Assembly (NCBI RefSeq): GCF_023168165.1
Contig: NZ_BQYJ01000001.1
Location: 248,001-312,000 of the forward strand
DNA from: Niallia sp. NCCP-28
Lineage (GTDB): Bacteria; Bacillota; Bacilli; Bacillales; Cytobacillaceae
Reading direction: 5' to 3'
Length of the DNA: 64,000 nucleotides
A program made the translations under genes and the position numbers. Positions 34,413 to 43,428 of the stretch are shown piece after piece; the first letter of the stretch is position 1, and every line of letters starts with the position of its first letter. Under the pieces are notes generated by a model, which saw only the letters and a list, made by a program, of their open reading frames with translations, had not been told where the DNA came from and did not search any database.

Positions 34413-34902
34413 CTTTAACACCTACCTTTTAGTCAATAATTTATTATAACATATGAAATTCAATTTTTTTCTACCATTATCTTTTATCATGTTATGTGCT
34501 ACTATGCATAAAAGACAGCTACAAAATTTTTTTCATTTCACCTTTTTTATTCGTACAAAATATAGGGATAAAATAGCTTTCAAACAAAAAAAGACCTATA
34601 AAATAGATCTCCAAAGGACAGCTAAAGCAAAACAAACATAACTTTCAGGCTGATAAACGACTGTCTTTGAGGCATGAAGCTTTGAGAAGAGGAGAATTGC
34701 CAATTGAGGATTTGAACAAAGCAGGCCGCTCGACTTGTTCTATTCCACAATCAGGAAGATTGACAGTAAACAAACCTTCTCAAGAATGCTAAGTCATCCT
34801 TATTTCACCTGATTCCTTTCTTTTATCATCCTTCTTCTAATCAATAAACTCATTTGCAACTAAAGTTTATCTGATCCCCAATAAGTTTTAGCCCCCTTCA
34901 AT
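34413..34902. other. Intergenic region without a recognised gene
   Basis: About 490 bases. Around 34648-34700 the string AGGCTGATAAACGACTGTC, followed by GCATGAAGCTTTGAGAAGAGG, faintly resembles the end of family-2 copy 2 in reverse, but no matching opposite end was found. A 62-codon frame at 34453 lacks a ribosome site. Confidence 0.4.
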
Positions 34903-34931
34903 AGCAAAAAACCAGGGGCTGATTCCCCTGG
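34903..34931 (-). terminator. Terminator of the YflJ-like gene
   Basis: CCAGGGG and CCCCTGG with a six-base loop, followed on the minus strand by TTTTTT. Confidence 0.85.
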
Positions 34932-35003
34932 CGCCATTTCATTTTTTATTCCTTTTCTTTCGATAGTATAGAATAGCTTCACATATTGGCCAGAAATCCC
35001 ATA

Positions 35004-35177
35004 CTATCTAGATTCCCTGTTTAGTTCTTTATCTTGTTGCCCTTTTGTTTCATAATATAAATTGCGAATAATATAAGTTTTATACGTTTCTAGCTTTTTA
35101 TGCTCAATTGGATGTTTTGAGATTCCTAACTCTTTTAACCTGCTGATATACCATCCCTTTGTACCATAATATGCCAT
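35004..35177 (-). CDS. YflJ/DUF2639 family small protein
   Basis: A 57-residue protein: AYYGTKGWYISRLKELGISK and KLETYKTYIIRNLYYE fit the DUF2639 (YflJ) family of Bacillaceae, whose role is unknown. The start is ATG 35177, seven bases after GGAGG; the upstream frame to 35243 has no ribosome site. It lies downstream of degV in the same direction, 110 bases apart. Confidence 0.82.
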   Translation of the reverse strand: MAYYGTKGWYISRLKELGISKHPIEHKKLETYKTYIIRNLYYETKGQQDKELNRESR

Positions 35178-35287
35178 TATCCTCCCTCCATTCCTCTTAC
35201 TAAATGGATGCGCGTTTAAACAAAGTATTTCTACTTTGGACACTTTACCACCAATATATGAAGGATAAAAGGATATATGACAGAAAC

Positions 35288-36130
35288 TTATTCAATATAA
35301 TAGCTAAATCCAATAGCCCCTTGACCAGTATGTGTACTGATTACTGGTGTTGTAAAATCGATCTCAACCTTATTAAAACCAGTCAGATTTTCAATTGCTT
35401 CTTTTAATTTCAAAGCAAACTCATGGCTGTCAGCATGTGTAATCCCAACACGTTTAATGGTTTTATCTATCGCATCTTCTTTTAAAGCATTCGCCAAATA
35501 TTTAATGGCCTGAGCTCTGCTGCGAACATTTGTTATTGGTGTATACACGCCCGCCTCTAGGCTGGCAATCGGTTTAATATTTAATAAAGAACCTATTAAC
35601 GCTTTTGCTTTGCCGATTCTTCCTCCTTTTATTAAATTCTCCAGTGTATCCACCACCACAAATAATTTAGTGTTTTTTTTCACTTGCGAAATTTTTTCGA
35701 TAATTTCTTTTTTTGTTTTGCCATTTTGTGCACATATTGCTGCCTCTATAACCTGAAAAGCTAACCCTTTTGAAATAAATTGTGAATCAATAACTGTTAC
35801 ATTTGTGTTGGTTAATTCACATGCACTTTGTGCAGAAGCAACAGTTCCACTCATTCCTCCTGTCATATGAATAGAAATAACTTCAAATCCGTTATTCCCT
35901 AGTTCCTCATATTTTTCAACAAAAGTTCCTGCAGCTGGTTGAGAACTTTTAGGCAACTCACTTGTTTGCTTCATCTTATATATAAATTCTTCCGGAGTGA
36001 TATCCACTCTGTCCAAATATGTTTCACCATCTATGGAAATGGAAAGGGGCACTACTTCTATTTCGTATTTTTCTAATTCCTCTTGTGACAAATCTACCGT
36101 TGAATCGGTTACTATTTTTATTTTTTTCAT
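35288..36130 (-). CDS. DegV family fatty-acid-binding protein
   Basis: A 280-residue two-domain protein that binds a fatty acid and presents it to fatty acid kinase (FakB role) for phosphorylation. KIVTDSTVDLSQEEL, SQPAAGTF, HMTGGMSGTVASAQSA and VVVDTLENLIKGGRIGKAKALIGSLLNIKP (read in pieces) are diagnostic. Start ATG 36130 after AGGGAAG; the frame to 36160 has none. No fakA is in the window. The 383-base gap upstream holds the ilvA terminator and no gene. Confidence 0.93.
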   Translation of the reverse strand: MKKIKIVTDSTVDLSQEELEKYEIEVVPLSISIDGETYLDRVDITPEEFIYKMKQTSELPKSSQPAAGTFVEKYEELGNNGFEVISIHMTGGMSGTVASAQSACELTNTNVTVIDSQFISKGLAFQVIEAAICAQNGKTKKEIIEKISQVKKNTKLFVVVDTLENLIKGGRIGKAKALIGSLLNIKPIASLEAGVYTPITNVRSRAQAIKYLANALKEDAIDKTIKRVGITHADSHEFALKLKEAIENLTGFNKVEIDFTTPVISTHTGQGAIGFSYYIE

Positions 36131-36452
36131 AACACACTTCCCTAAATAATCTTTTTGCAAAAATCTTTAAGCGCTTTCTCTTTAAACACTTATTATACCG
36201 TATGCCAAATGTTTTGTATAATGATTTCCTAAGAGGCAGTTAGTATCCATAACTTCCAGCAGTTTTTTTGCGGACAGTTATGTTCCAAAAACAGTGTAAT
36301 TAGCTTTTTATAGAAAAAAGGTTGCCTTTTTTGTGTCTTTTTTTTTGATTTTCCCTGCATTTTTTATTGCTTTGTTTCATTTTTTTTAAAATAGCTATTT
36401 TTTGACAAAAAATCAACATTTTCAAATTCAGCTTCTATTCACGTGCAAAACT

Positions 36453-36502
36453 GCAAATAAAAAAGCCTGCGTCATTCATTATCCGCAGAATTTTTTATTT
36501 GC
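36453..36502 (-). terminator. Terminator of ilvA
   Basis: GCAAATAAAAAA and TTTTTTATTTGC pair, with an inner TGCG/CGCA stem; T-rich on the minus strand. Confidence 0.8.
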
Positions 36503-36513
36503 TATCGATTAAG

Positions 36514-37794
36514 TTATACCAACAAATGGAATAGATTAGAGTCTTTATTAATTTCCTTGTATGAAAATCCTTTTTTATCCATTCTTTCAATTAAACCATT
36601 ATAATCTTCTCTATATTTTAATTCTAACCCGACAAGTGCAGGTCCATTCTCTTTGTTATTCTTTTTTGTATATTCAAATCTTGTTATATCATCTTCTGGC
36701 CCTAATACCTCATCTAAAAATTCTCTTAATGCGCCTGCTCTTTGAGGGAAATTAACAATAAAATGATATAATAATCCTTCATGCAATAAAGATCGTTCTT
36801 TAATCTCCTGCATTCTGTCAATATCATTATTGCCGCCGCTTATTACAACAACCACATTTTTCCCTTTAATTTGTTCCTTGTAGAAATCCAATGCTGCAAC
36901 TGGCAGAGCTCCGGCTGGTTCTGCTACAATCGCATGTTCATTATACAAAGATAAAATCGAAGTACATACTTTTCCTTCAGGCACAAGCACAATATCATCC
37001 AATAATTCTTGGCATATTTCCAAATTTTTCTGTCCTACACATTTAACCGCAGCACCATCGACAAACTTATCAATTTTATTCAGTGTCACTAGCTTGTTTT
37101 GTGCAATAGATTCTTGCATAGAGGGAGCGCCTAGTGGCTCCACTCCGATCATTTTTGTTTGTGGAGATACGCTTTTTACATAAGTGCTCAACCCCGCCAT
37201 TAAGCCGCCTCCGCCAATGCTTGCGAAAACATAATCAATGGGATCATCACTGTCATTCATAATTTCAACTGCTACAGTGCCTTGGCCAGCGATCACATTT
37301 TCATCATTAAAAGGATGGATAAAGGCCCTTTCTTCCATCTCTGCACAAGCAACTGCCTCTACATAGGAATCATCAAATGTATCTCCTGTCAGAATAATCT
37401 CCACATTATCTTTTCCGAACATTTTAACTTGGCTTACTTTTTGTTTAGGTGTAGTTGCAGGCATAAAAATTTTTCCATGCACATCTAAATATTTGCAGGC
37501 ATAAGCAACCCCTTGTGCATGATTTCCAGCACTTGCACAAACTATACCATTTTTGGTTTTTTCCTTTTCGAGCATTATCATGGAATAAAATGCTCCTCGT
37601 AATTTAAACGAGCGCACATGCTGCAAATCTTCTCTTTTTAGATAAATATTACACTCATATTTTTCAGAAAGTCTTTGATTTTTTTGTAAAGGAGTATGGG
37701 CTACTATGTCTTTAATTCTCTGGTACGCAATCATAATATCCTCCAATTGCACCCATTTTTTCATAACCTTTTGTTCCATATCCTCATACCTCAT
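36514..37794 (-). CDS. ilvA: Threonine ammonia-lyase (biosynthetic)
   Basis: PLP enzyme deaminating threonine to 2-oxobutanoate, first step of isoleucine synthesis. The 426-residue product has the PLP lysine in VRSFKLRGAF, the SAGNHAQG motif, the glycine loop ASIGGGGLMAG and a single C-terminal ACT-like domain (FPQRAGALREFLDEVLGP), as in the B. subtilis enzyme. The start could be ATG 37794, 37779 or 37764; none has a decisive ribosome site. No T-box is visible in the 170-base upstream gap. Monocistronic and away from the ilv-leu operon. Confidence 0.96.
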   Translation of the reverse strand: MRYEDMEQKVMKKWVQLEDIMIAYQRIKDIVAHTPLQKNQRLSEKYECNIYLKREDLQHVRSFKLRGAFYSMIMLEKEKTKNGIVCASAGNHAQGVAYACKYLDVHGKIFMPATTPKQKVSQVKMFGKDNVEIILTGDTFDDSYVEAVACAEMEERAFIHPFNDENVIAGQGTVAVEIMNDSDDPIDYVFASIGGGGLMAGLSTYVKSVSPQTKMIGVEPLGAPSMQESIAQNKLVTLNKIDKFVDGAAVKCVGQKNLEICQELLDDIVLVPEGKVCTSILSLYNEHAIVAEPAGALPVAALDFYKEQIKGKNVVVVISGGNNDIDRMQEIKERSLLHEGLLYHFIVNFPQRAGALREFLDEVLGPEDDITRFEYTKKNNKENGPALVGLELKYREDYNGLIERMDKKGFSYKEINKDSNLFHLLV

Positions 37795-37977
37795 TTCTTC
37801 CCTATATTAATTTGTACATTATACCATGATACCGCATTAATTCCATCATATAAATTCAATTTTTTAGATATTTTGAATTTTTTAACTAAATTGAATGCGT
37901 AAAATTTTAAAATGATTGATTATTTGTTTTTCTAATAATATTGCGATAAAATTAATCTTTAAGGAGTGATTAAATCG

Positions 37978-38601
37978 ATGGGTTTTTCCACAAAAGAAGA
38001 AATAGCTAATTCAATTACACATGGTATTGGTTTTATTTTAAGTATTCCTGCCCTTGTTCTATTAATTATTTTTGCAGCAAAAGACGGGGATCCTTGGCGC
38101 ATTGTCTGTTTTACAATATTTGGATCAACCATGATTATTTTATATTTGTGTTCCACCCTTCTTCATAGCGCAAAAAATAAAAAACTGAAAGACTTATTTG
38201 AAATTTTCGATCACTCTGCCATTTATTTGCTAATAGCTGGCACCTATACCCCATTTGTGCTGCTTTCCATAAAAGGTGCTTTGGGATGGACATTATTTGG
38301 TGTTGTATGGGCACTAGCTATAGGCGGAATTGTTTTTAAATGTTATTTTGTAAAAAAATTTTTGATTATATCAACCGTTCTTTATGTAATAATGGGATGG
38401 CTCATTGTCCTGGGAATTGTACCCTTGTATCATGCAATTGGCACATCGGGATTTATTCTTCTATTTTTAGGAGGCATCCTTTATACAGTCGGCAGCATTT
38501 TTTATATTCTGCAGAAAATCCCTTATTTTCATGCAGTTTGGCATATTTTTGTGCTATGCGGAAGCACTTTTATGTACCTATGCATATTGTTTTATGTCTA
38601 A
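37978..38601 (+). CDS. yplQ: Hemolysin III family membrane protein (YplQ)
   Basis: A 207-residue, seven-transmembrane protein of the PAQR/hemolysin III family. Conserved parts: EEIANSITHGIGF, STLLHSA, FDHSAIYLLIAGTYTPF and the metal-site His residues near the end (FHAVWHIFVLCGS). Family members are putative zinc-dependent lipid amidases. It is the YplQ counterpart beside ilvA and dfrA/thyA, as in B. subtilis. ATG 37978 follows AAGGAG at a longish distance; the GTG at 37966 overlaps that site. Confidence 0.92.
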   Translation: MGFSTKEEIANSITHGIGFILSIPALVLLIIFAAKDGDPWRIVCFTIFGSTMIILYLCSTLLHSAKNKKLKDLFEIFDHSAIYLLIAGTYTPFVLLSIKGALGWTLFGVVWALAIGGIVFKCYFVKKFLIISTVLYVIMGWLIVLGIVPLYHAIGTSGFILLFLGGILYTVGSIFYILQKIPYFHAVWHIFVLCGSTFMYLCILFYV

Positions 38602-38603
38602 AC

Positions 38604-38643
38604 AAAAAAACAGCCCCTTTTCTAAAAGGAGGCTGCTTTTTTT
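38604..38643. terminator. Bidirectional terminator between yplQ and dfrA
   Basis: AAAAAACAGCCCCTTTT and AAAAGGAGGCTGCTTTTTT form a long stem; convergent genes end on both sides. Confidence 0.92.
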
Positions 38644-38653
38644 GCTACCGTTT

Positions 38654-39148
38654 TTAATTTTTTATTTGTTCATATACTAAAAAACGATAATCGACTGGAT
38701 TGTTTTCATCCTTTTGCCCTTCCACTTCTGAAATAAGTTTCCAATTCTCCCATTCCAATTCAGGAAAAAACGTATCACCTGGATATTCAGCATCAATTTT
38801 CGTTATATACAGTCTATCTGTAAACGATAATGTTTCTTTAAAGATTTCAGCTCCGCCAATAATAAACATTTCTTGTTCCTTTTGCGTTTTGCTCCATTTC
38901 TTCCACTCGTCAATAGAATAAAACACGGTACACCCTTGCGGCTTATATTCCTTATTTCTTGTAATAATAATATTTTCACGATTGGGCAAATTTCTTCCAA
39001 TAGAATCTCTTGTTTTTCTGCCCATAATTATCGGGTGTCCTGTTGTAACTTTTTTAAAATAGTTTAAATCTGCCGGCAAATGCCATGGCAAATCATTTTT
39101 ATAGCCAATTGCCTGATTATTGTCCATAGCGACGATTAAGGAGATCAT
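38654..39148 (-). CDS. dfrA: Dihydrofolate reductase
   Basis: Reduces dihydrofolate to tetrahydrofolate with NADPH, recycling the product of ThyA. The 164-residue protein has [32 protein letters not shown] N-terminus, [15 protein letters not shown] and [12 protein letters not shown], the NADPH-binding region. Its ATG overlaps the thyA stop (ATGA), so the two are translationally coupled. This is the chromosomal trimethoprim-sensitive type. Confidence 0.97.
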   Translation of the reverse strand: MISLIVAMDNNQAIGYKNDLPWHLPADLNYFKKVTTGHPIIMGRKTRDSIGRNLPNRENIIITRNKEYKPQGCTVFYSIDEWKKWSKTQKEQEMFIIGGAEIFKETLSFTDRLYITKIDAEYPGDTFFPELEWENWKLISEVEGQKDENNPVDYRFLVYEQIKN

Positions 39149-39939
39149 ACACTCACCACTCCTTTAATTGGTGGATGTGCTTCATAATCAAGGATTTCAA
39201 AATCTTCATATTTAAAACTGAAAATATCCTTTACCTCTTTATTTATCTTTAATTGAGGCAATGGCTTTGGCTCTCTAGACATCTGCAGATTTATTTGCTC
39301 TAAGTGGTTTGTATAAATATGCACATCTCCAAAAGAATGAATAAATTCACCAACCTCAAGGTCACAACATTGTGCAATCATATGGGTCAAAAGTGCATAT
39401 GATGCAATATTAAACGGCACCCCTAAAAACACATCTGCTGAGCGCTGATACAGTTGACAAGATAATTTCCCATTTGCTACATAAAATTGGAATAGACAAT
39501 GACAAGGAGGCAGTGCCATTTTGCCTATATCTCCTACATTCCATGCATTTACAATCATTCTTCTTGAATCTGGATTGTTTTTAATCGTTTCGATCAACTC
39601 TGAAATTTGGTCAATGGTATCTCCCTCTCTTGTTGTCCAAGAACGCCATTGATGTCCATAGACTGGACCCAATTCTCCATTTTCATCTGCCCATTCATTC
39701 CAAATGCGCACATTATGATCTTGCAAATATTTTATATTCGTATCCCCATTTAAAAACCATAATAGCTCATAGATGATAGAACGAATATGCAATTTTTTTG
39801 TTGTCAGCAAAGGAAATCCTTCAGCTAAATTAAAACGCATTTGATAGCCAAATGTACTAATCGTTCCTGTTCCGGTACGGTCCTCCTTTTTAGCTCCATT
39901 TCCCAAAATATGTTCGCATAATTGCAAATATTGTTTCAT
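39145..39939 (-). CDS. thyA: Thymidylate synthase
   Basis: Methylates dUMP to dTMP with methylenetetrahydrofolate. The 264-residue product, E. coli ThyA/B. subtilis ThyB class, shows [18 protein letters not shown], the nucleophile block [33 protein letters not shown] and HIYTNHLEQ. It is first in the thyA-dfrA operon. AAAGG precedes the ATG. Confidence 0.98.
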   Translation of the reverse strand: MKQYLQLCEHILGNGAKKEDRTGTGTISTFGYQMRFNLAEGFPLLTTKKLHIRSIIYELLWFLNGDTNIKYLQDHNVRIWNEWADENGELGPVYGHQWRSWTTREGDTIDQISELIETIKNNPDSRRMIVNAWNVGDIGKMALPPCHCLFQFYVANGKLSCQLYQRSADVFLGVPFNIASYALLTHMIAQCCDLEVGEFIHSFGDVHIYTNHLEQINLQMSREPKPLPQLKINKEVKDIFSFKYEDFEILDYEAHPPIKGVVSV

Positions 39940-40025
39940 CCATTCAACATCCTTTTTCTTCTATTTATACTCTAGCAATTCTCCCCTAATATTCCCAAAG
40001 TATTTATTTTGCCTATTAATTATTT

Positions 40026-40733
40026 TCAGTTGATTCTACTAATATATTGATATGTCAGCGGCGCTACAGCTTTTAGTTGCTGCTTTTCGGCTCCCCCAAC
40101 ATAAAACATCGCAAAAGTTTCCGCAAAGTATTCTTCTGCATAGTTTTGGAAATAAGGTTTATTTGGAAATAATTCAAACTTTTCCTTATTCCAAATGGCT
40201 AAATAATGGTTTGTTTTGCTGGCATATTTTAATACTTTTGAGTCAATGGAATGGGCGAGTTCATGATATTCCAAATTGACAGAACCATGTCCATTTCCCT
40301 TTTGGCTAGCCCCTATTTTCACAAGAATTGTTTGCCCACCGCCAATGCCTGGCACATTATCCCAAGTAGTTTTTGACTGATAACCGCGAGGAATTAATCC
40401 TGCAAGACTTTTAGCCGTTTCATTATCTGTTAATTTCCCTGTGAATAATTGTATATTTATCCCCTTTTGGTCAATTTTTTTTATAAGGGATTGTGGAAGT
40501 TTGTTTAATCTATTAATAATGGCAGCTGCTTCTTGTTCATCATACTTACTATATGGAAGCAAAATGATATTTTCAAAGTTTTTTTCAGCCTTTAAGGACA
40601 GCTCTTTTTTTAAAATGGAAGAGTTTGAAACCTCCTTTAACAGAATACCCTTTTGCTGCAGCTGTGAATTCCCCATTAAAAGAACAGACATGCCAATCAT
40701 AAAAAATGGAAAAAAAAGTTTCCATCTCCTCAT
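40026..40733 (-). CDS. Secreted metalloprotease of the lethal-factor/Pro-Pro endopeptidase type
   Basis: A 235-residue exported protein: basic N-terminus plus hydrophobic segment (about 5-21), then a domain resembling the anthrax lethal-factor C-terminal fold. The zinc motif HELAH is at residues 157-161 in NLEYHELAHSID, and the downstream YAEEYFAETFAMFY (198-211) supplies the third ligand Glu and catalytic Tyr, the pattern of Clostridium Zmp1/PPEP-1 and of many Bacillus proteins annotated as toxins. It probably cuts specific proline-rich surface or self proteins rather than acting as a toxin. Single gene. Confidence 0.82.
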   Translation of the reverse strand: MRRWKLFFPFFMIGMSVLLMGNSQLQQKGILLKEVSNSSILKKELSLKAEKNFENIILLPYSKYDEQEAAAIINRLNKLPQSLIKKIDQKGINIQLFTGKLTDNETAKSLAGLIPRGYQSKTTWDNVPGIGGGQTILVKIGASQKGNGHGSVNLEYHELAHSIDSKVLKYASKTNHYLAIWNKEKFELFPNKPYFQNYAEEYFAETFAMFYVGGAEKQQLKAVAPLTYQYISRIN

Positions 40734-41000
40734 CTAATTTCCCTCTTTTCTCTTTTGCATCTTGTTGTTTTGGCTTCTTTAGGTGATAGAAAAGAAAATA
40801 ATAGATTATGTAAATATTATTCTACCTATTATATCATACAAAAAAAGAGAGAAAAGATTGAAATTTATGGAGAACTAAAAAGAAGCCATTCAAATAAGGC
40901 AGCGTTCTACAGCAAACAAAGGATGAAAAACAGAATCTTTATCCTTCATGCATCGGCTCTTATCTAAATGGCTTTATGATTGCCCACTTATTATTTTATG

Positions 41001-41579
41001 TTAAACTTCTAATCCATAATTGCGGCAAAGCGCTGCCAGTCCACCGGAAAATCCGCTGCCGATTGCATTAAACTTCCAGTCACCATTATGTTTATACAGT
41101 TCACAAATCACTACCGCTGTTTCTACAGAAAAGTCTTCCCCCAAATCAAAACGAAGGATTTCTGTATTATTTTCCTCATTTACAACCCGTACAAACGCAT
41201 TGCTGACTTGACCGAAGTTTTGGCTTCGAGAATCTGCATCATGAATGGTTACCGCAATGCCGATTTTATGTACATGGGAGGGTAATTTTGGAAAGTCAAT
41301 GATAATTTGTTCATCATCGCCATCTCCATCTCCTGTGCGATTATCCCCTGTATGCTCTACTCCACCGCTTGCATGCTTTAAATTATTGTAAAAAATAAAA
41401 TCAGTATCATTTATTACTTTCCCATTTTCATTTGCTAAAAAAGCAGAAGCATCTAAATCAAAATCCGCTCCGCCATCGTATCTATTTGTATCCCAGCCCA
41501 ATCCAATAATCGCTCTTTTTAAACCAGGATTTGTTTTCGTTAAATCAATTCGTTGACCTTTTGATAAATTGATACTCAC
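41001..41579 (-). CDS. terD: TerD family calcium-binding stress protein (YceD-like)
   Basis: A 192-residue cytoplasmic beta-sandwich protein binding Ca2+ through the conserved loops [10 protein letters not shown] and [15 protein letters not shown]. TerD proteins work with TerC and TelA in resistance to tellurite, phage and envelope stress. The ending [10 protein letters not shown] matches B. subtilis YceD. GTG start at 41579 after AAGGAGG. Last gene of the yceG-telA-terD-terD transcript. Confidence 0.95.
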   Translation of the reverse strand: MSINLSKGQRIDLTKTNPGLKRAIIGLGWDTNRYDGGADFDLDASAFLANENGKVINDTDFIFYNNLKHASGGVEHTGDNRTGDGDGDDEQIIIDFPKLPSHVHKIGIAVTIHDADSRSQNFGQVSNAFVRVVNEENNTEILRFDLGEDFSVETAVVICELYKHNGDWKFNAIGSGFSGGLAALCRNYGLEV

Positions 41580-41673
41580 AACTTCTCCTCCTTATAAAAA
41601 ATAACTCTATTATAGATAAGTTTTTATCTTAATTGGTTCTACTAACATTCTCGGGACAAAAAAGCCCACTAGT

Positions 41674-42282
41674 TTATGAAAATGATTTTACGACTTCACC
41701 AAGACTTCCGGCAGTTGTGCCTGTTCCAACAGCTGCAAATTTCCACTCTTGGCCGTGGCGATATAATTCTCCAACTATTAAACTTGTTTTTCCACTATAA
41801 TCATCTGTTAAATTGTAATGAATTAAAGAAGCATTCGTATTTGGATTTACGATGCGGATAAAAGCATTTTGAATCATGCCGAAATGTTGTTTTCTTTTTA
41901 CTGCATCATAAATATTAACCACAAATACTAACTTTTGAATACTTGCAGGAATACGAGACAAATCGACATGTATTTGTTCATCATCGCCATCGCCATCCCC
42001 TGTTAAATTATCCCCAGAATGCTGGATGCTTCCATCTTTGCTTTTTAAATTTCCAAAATAAATTACATCGCTGTTTGATAACACTTTATCATTTTCGCTT
42101 AAGCAAATAACAGATGCATCACAGTCTACATTTGCACCAGATCCGCCGCCAAATAGAGAGCCTAATAATCCGCCGCTTTTTTGCTGAACAGGATCCCAGC
42201 CAAGTCCTACCATAATTTTTGTTAACCCTGGGTTGCCTTTTGTTAAATCTACTCTTTGCCCTTTTTGTAAATTAATCGCCAT
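41674..42282 (-). CDS. TerD family protein with Gly-rich insert (YceC-like)
   Basis: A 202-residue TerD-type protein in which the first Ca loop is preceded by a short glycine-rich insert, KSGGLLGSLFGGGSGANVDCDA; the second loop [15 protein letters not shown] is intact. The C-terminus AAVGTGTTAGSLGEVVKSFS differs from ordinary TerD and matches the B. subtilis YceC type. It lies 36 bases after telA and 94 before the next terD, all in one direction. Confidence 0.92.
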   Translation of the reverse strand: MAINLQKGQRVDLTKGNPGLTKIMVGLGWDPVQQKSGGLLGSLFGGGSGANVDCDASVICLSENDKVLSNSDVIYFGNLKSKDGSIQHSGDNLTGDGDGDDEQIHVDLSRIPASIQKLVFVVNIYDAVKRKQHFGMIQNAFIRIVNPNTNASLIHYNLTDDYSGKTSLIVGELYRHGQEWKFAAVGTGTTAGSLGEVVKSFS

Positions 42283-42318
42283 AAATTTTTCCCACTCCTA
42301 TTATTTACTATTTTTTGA

Positions 42319-43422
42319 TTATCCTTTTAGCTTCATCTGTTTAAAATTATGCTGAAGCTGTTCGAGTTTTTTGGTTCCTTCTTCACGGAGGCGTTTATTA
42401 TCCTCTTCAATAGACTTTGTCTCCTGCATGCCTTTCATGATAATATTCCAGGATTCTTCAATTGTTTCAATTTTAATGCTAGGGCCGCCTGCAAGTTTGG
42501 CAATTTCTACACTCTGCTGCGAAATATTCTCTGCATTGCGCACTAACATTTCATTTGTACGCCGGTCCAATTCACTCATACTATCTGCTACCAGCTTTTG
42601 TCTTTTAGCGGCGACTGCTTGAATTAAACCATTTTTAAAAATTGGTATTGTGGTAACAAACGCAGAATTGATTTTGCCAATCAATTTTGTGTTCCCCCGC
42701 TGCAGCAGCCTTATTTGCGGAGCTGTTTGCAAGGAAACCATTTTTGCCATCTCCAAATCATAGATGCGCTGATCCAATAGTTCAACCGCATTGCGCAAAG
42801 AATCAAGCTGCATGCTGGCAAGCTGATCTCCACTTGCTGCTTTTGCTTCAAGCTGCGGGAGCATATTTTGCTTTAGATCTTCTGATTTTAATTGGCCCGC
42901 CACAGCATATTTTTCTAGTGTCAAATAATATTGATAATTTTGTTCGTACATATTATCGAGCATTGTCGTGGAATCGACCATTTCATTTTGATATTTGGAT
43001 ATTTCCACATACACTTTGTCAATTTCTTGCCCCATCGATTGGTATTTGCCAAAAAGCTTATCCATAATCTTTTCGCTTTTTTTAAATAGTTTCCCGAAAA
43101 AACCACGGGGAGGCTGCTCAAAATCTTTTTTGTCGAATTTATCCATAATTCGTCCAAGCTGTTTCAACAGTTCCCCTGAATCTTCCACTTTGGTTGTTCG
43201 CATATTATTTAATATTTGATCAGAAAAGCGGGAGATTTGGACTGCTGGCTCTTTTCCAAATTCCAATATTTGAATTTGGTCTCGCTCATCAATCGCTTGC
43301 GCTAATGCTTGCACTTCTGGCTCCTTACGCAATGCTTGTTTAATATCTGTTACTTTATCCTCAGACAAAACATCCATTTCATTTTTATCTGTAAATGAAT
43401 TAGATGGGTCCATACTACTCAT
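42319..43422 (-). CDS. telA: Toxic anion resistance protein TelA (YceH)
   Basis: A 367-residue, almost wholly helical and coiled-coil protein of the TelA family. Typical are the internal KFDKKDFEQPPRGFFGKLFKKSEK and ELDRRTNEMLVRNAE. It is a partner of TerD/YceG in tellurite and membrane-stress resistance; biochemical activity is unknown. It begins six bases after yceG, whose 3' end contains its AAGGGGTG ribosome site. Confidence 0.93.
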   Translation of the reverse strand: MSSMDPSNSFTDKNEMDVLSEDKVTDIKQALRKEPEVQALAQAIDERDQIQILEFGKEPAVQISRFSDQILNNMRTTKVEDSGELLKQLGRIMDKFDKKDFEQPPRGFFGKLFKKSEKIMDKLFGKYQSMGQEIDKVYVEISKYQNEMVDSTTMLDNMYEQNYQYYLTLEKYAVAGQLKSEDLKQNMLPQLEAKAASGDQLASMQLDSLRNAVELLDQRIYDLEMAKMVSLQTAPQIRLLQRGNTKLIGKINSAFVTTIPIFKNGLIQAVAAKRQKLVADSMSELDRRTNEMLVRNAENISQQSVEIAKLAGGPSIKIETIEESWNIIMKGMQETKSIEEDNKRLREEGTKKLEQLQHNFKQMKLKG

Positions 43423-43428
43423 CGCTTG

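Noticed and set aside
34640..34800. Fifth family-2 copy
   Set aside because: One end-like string (AGGCTGATAAACG) occurs, but no opposite end or core could be aligned.
37795..37965. T-box leader for ilvA
   Set aside because: The gap is only 170 bases and lacks the T-box antiterminator bulge sequence.
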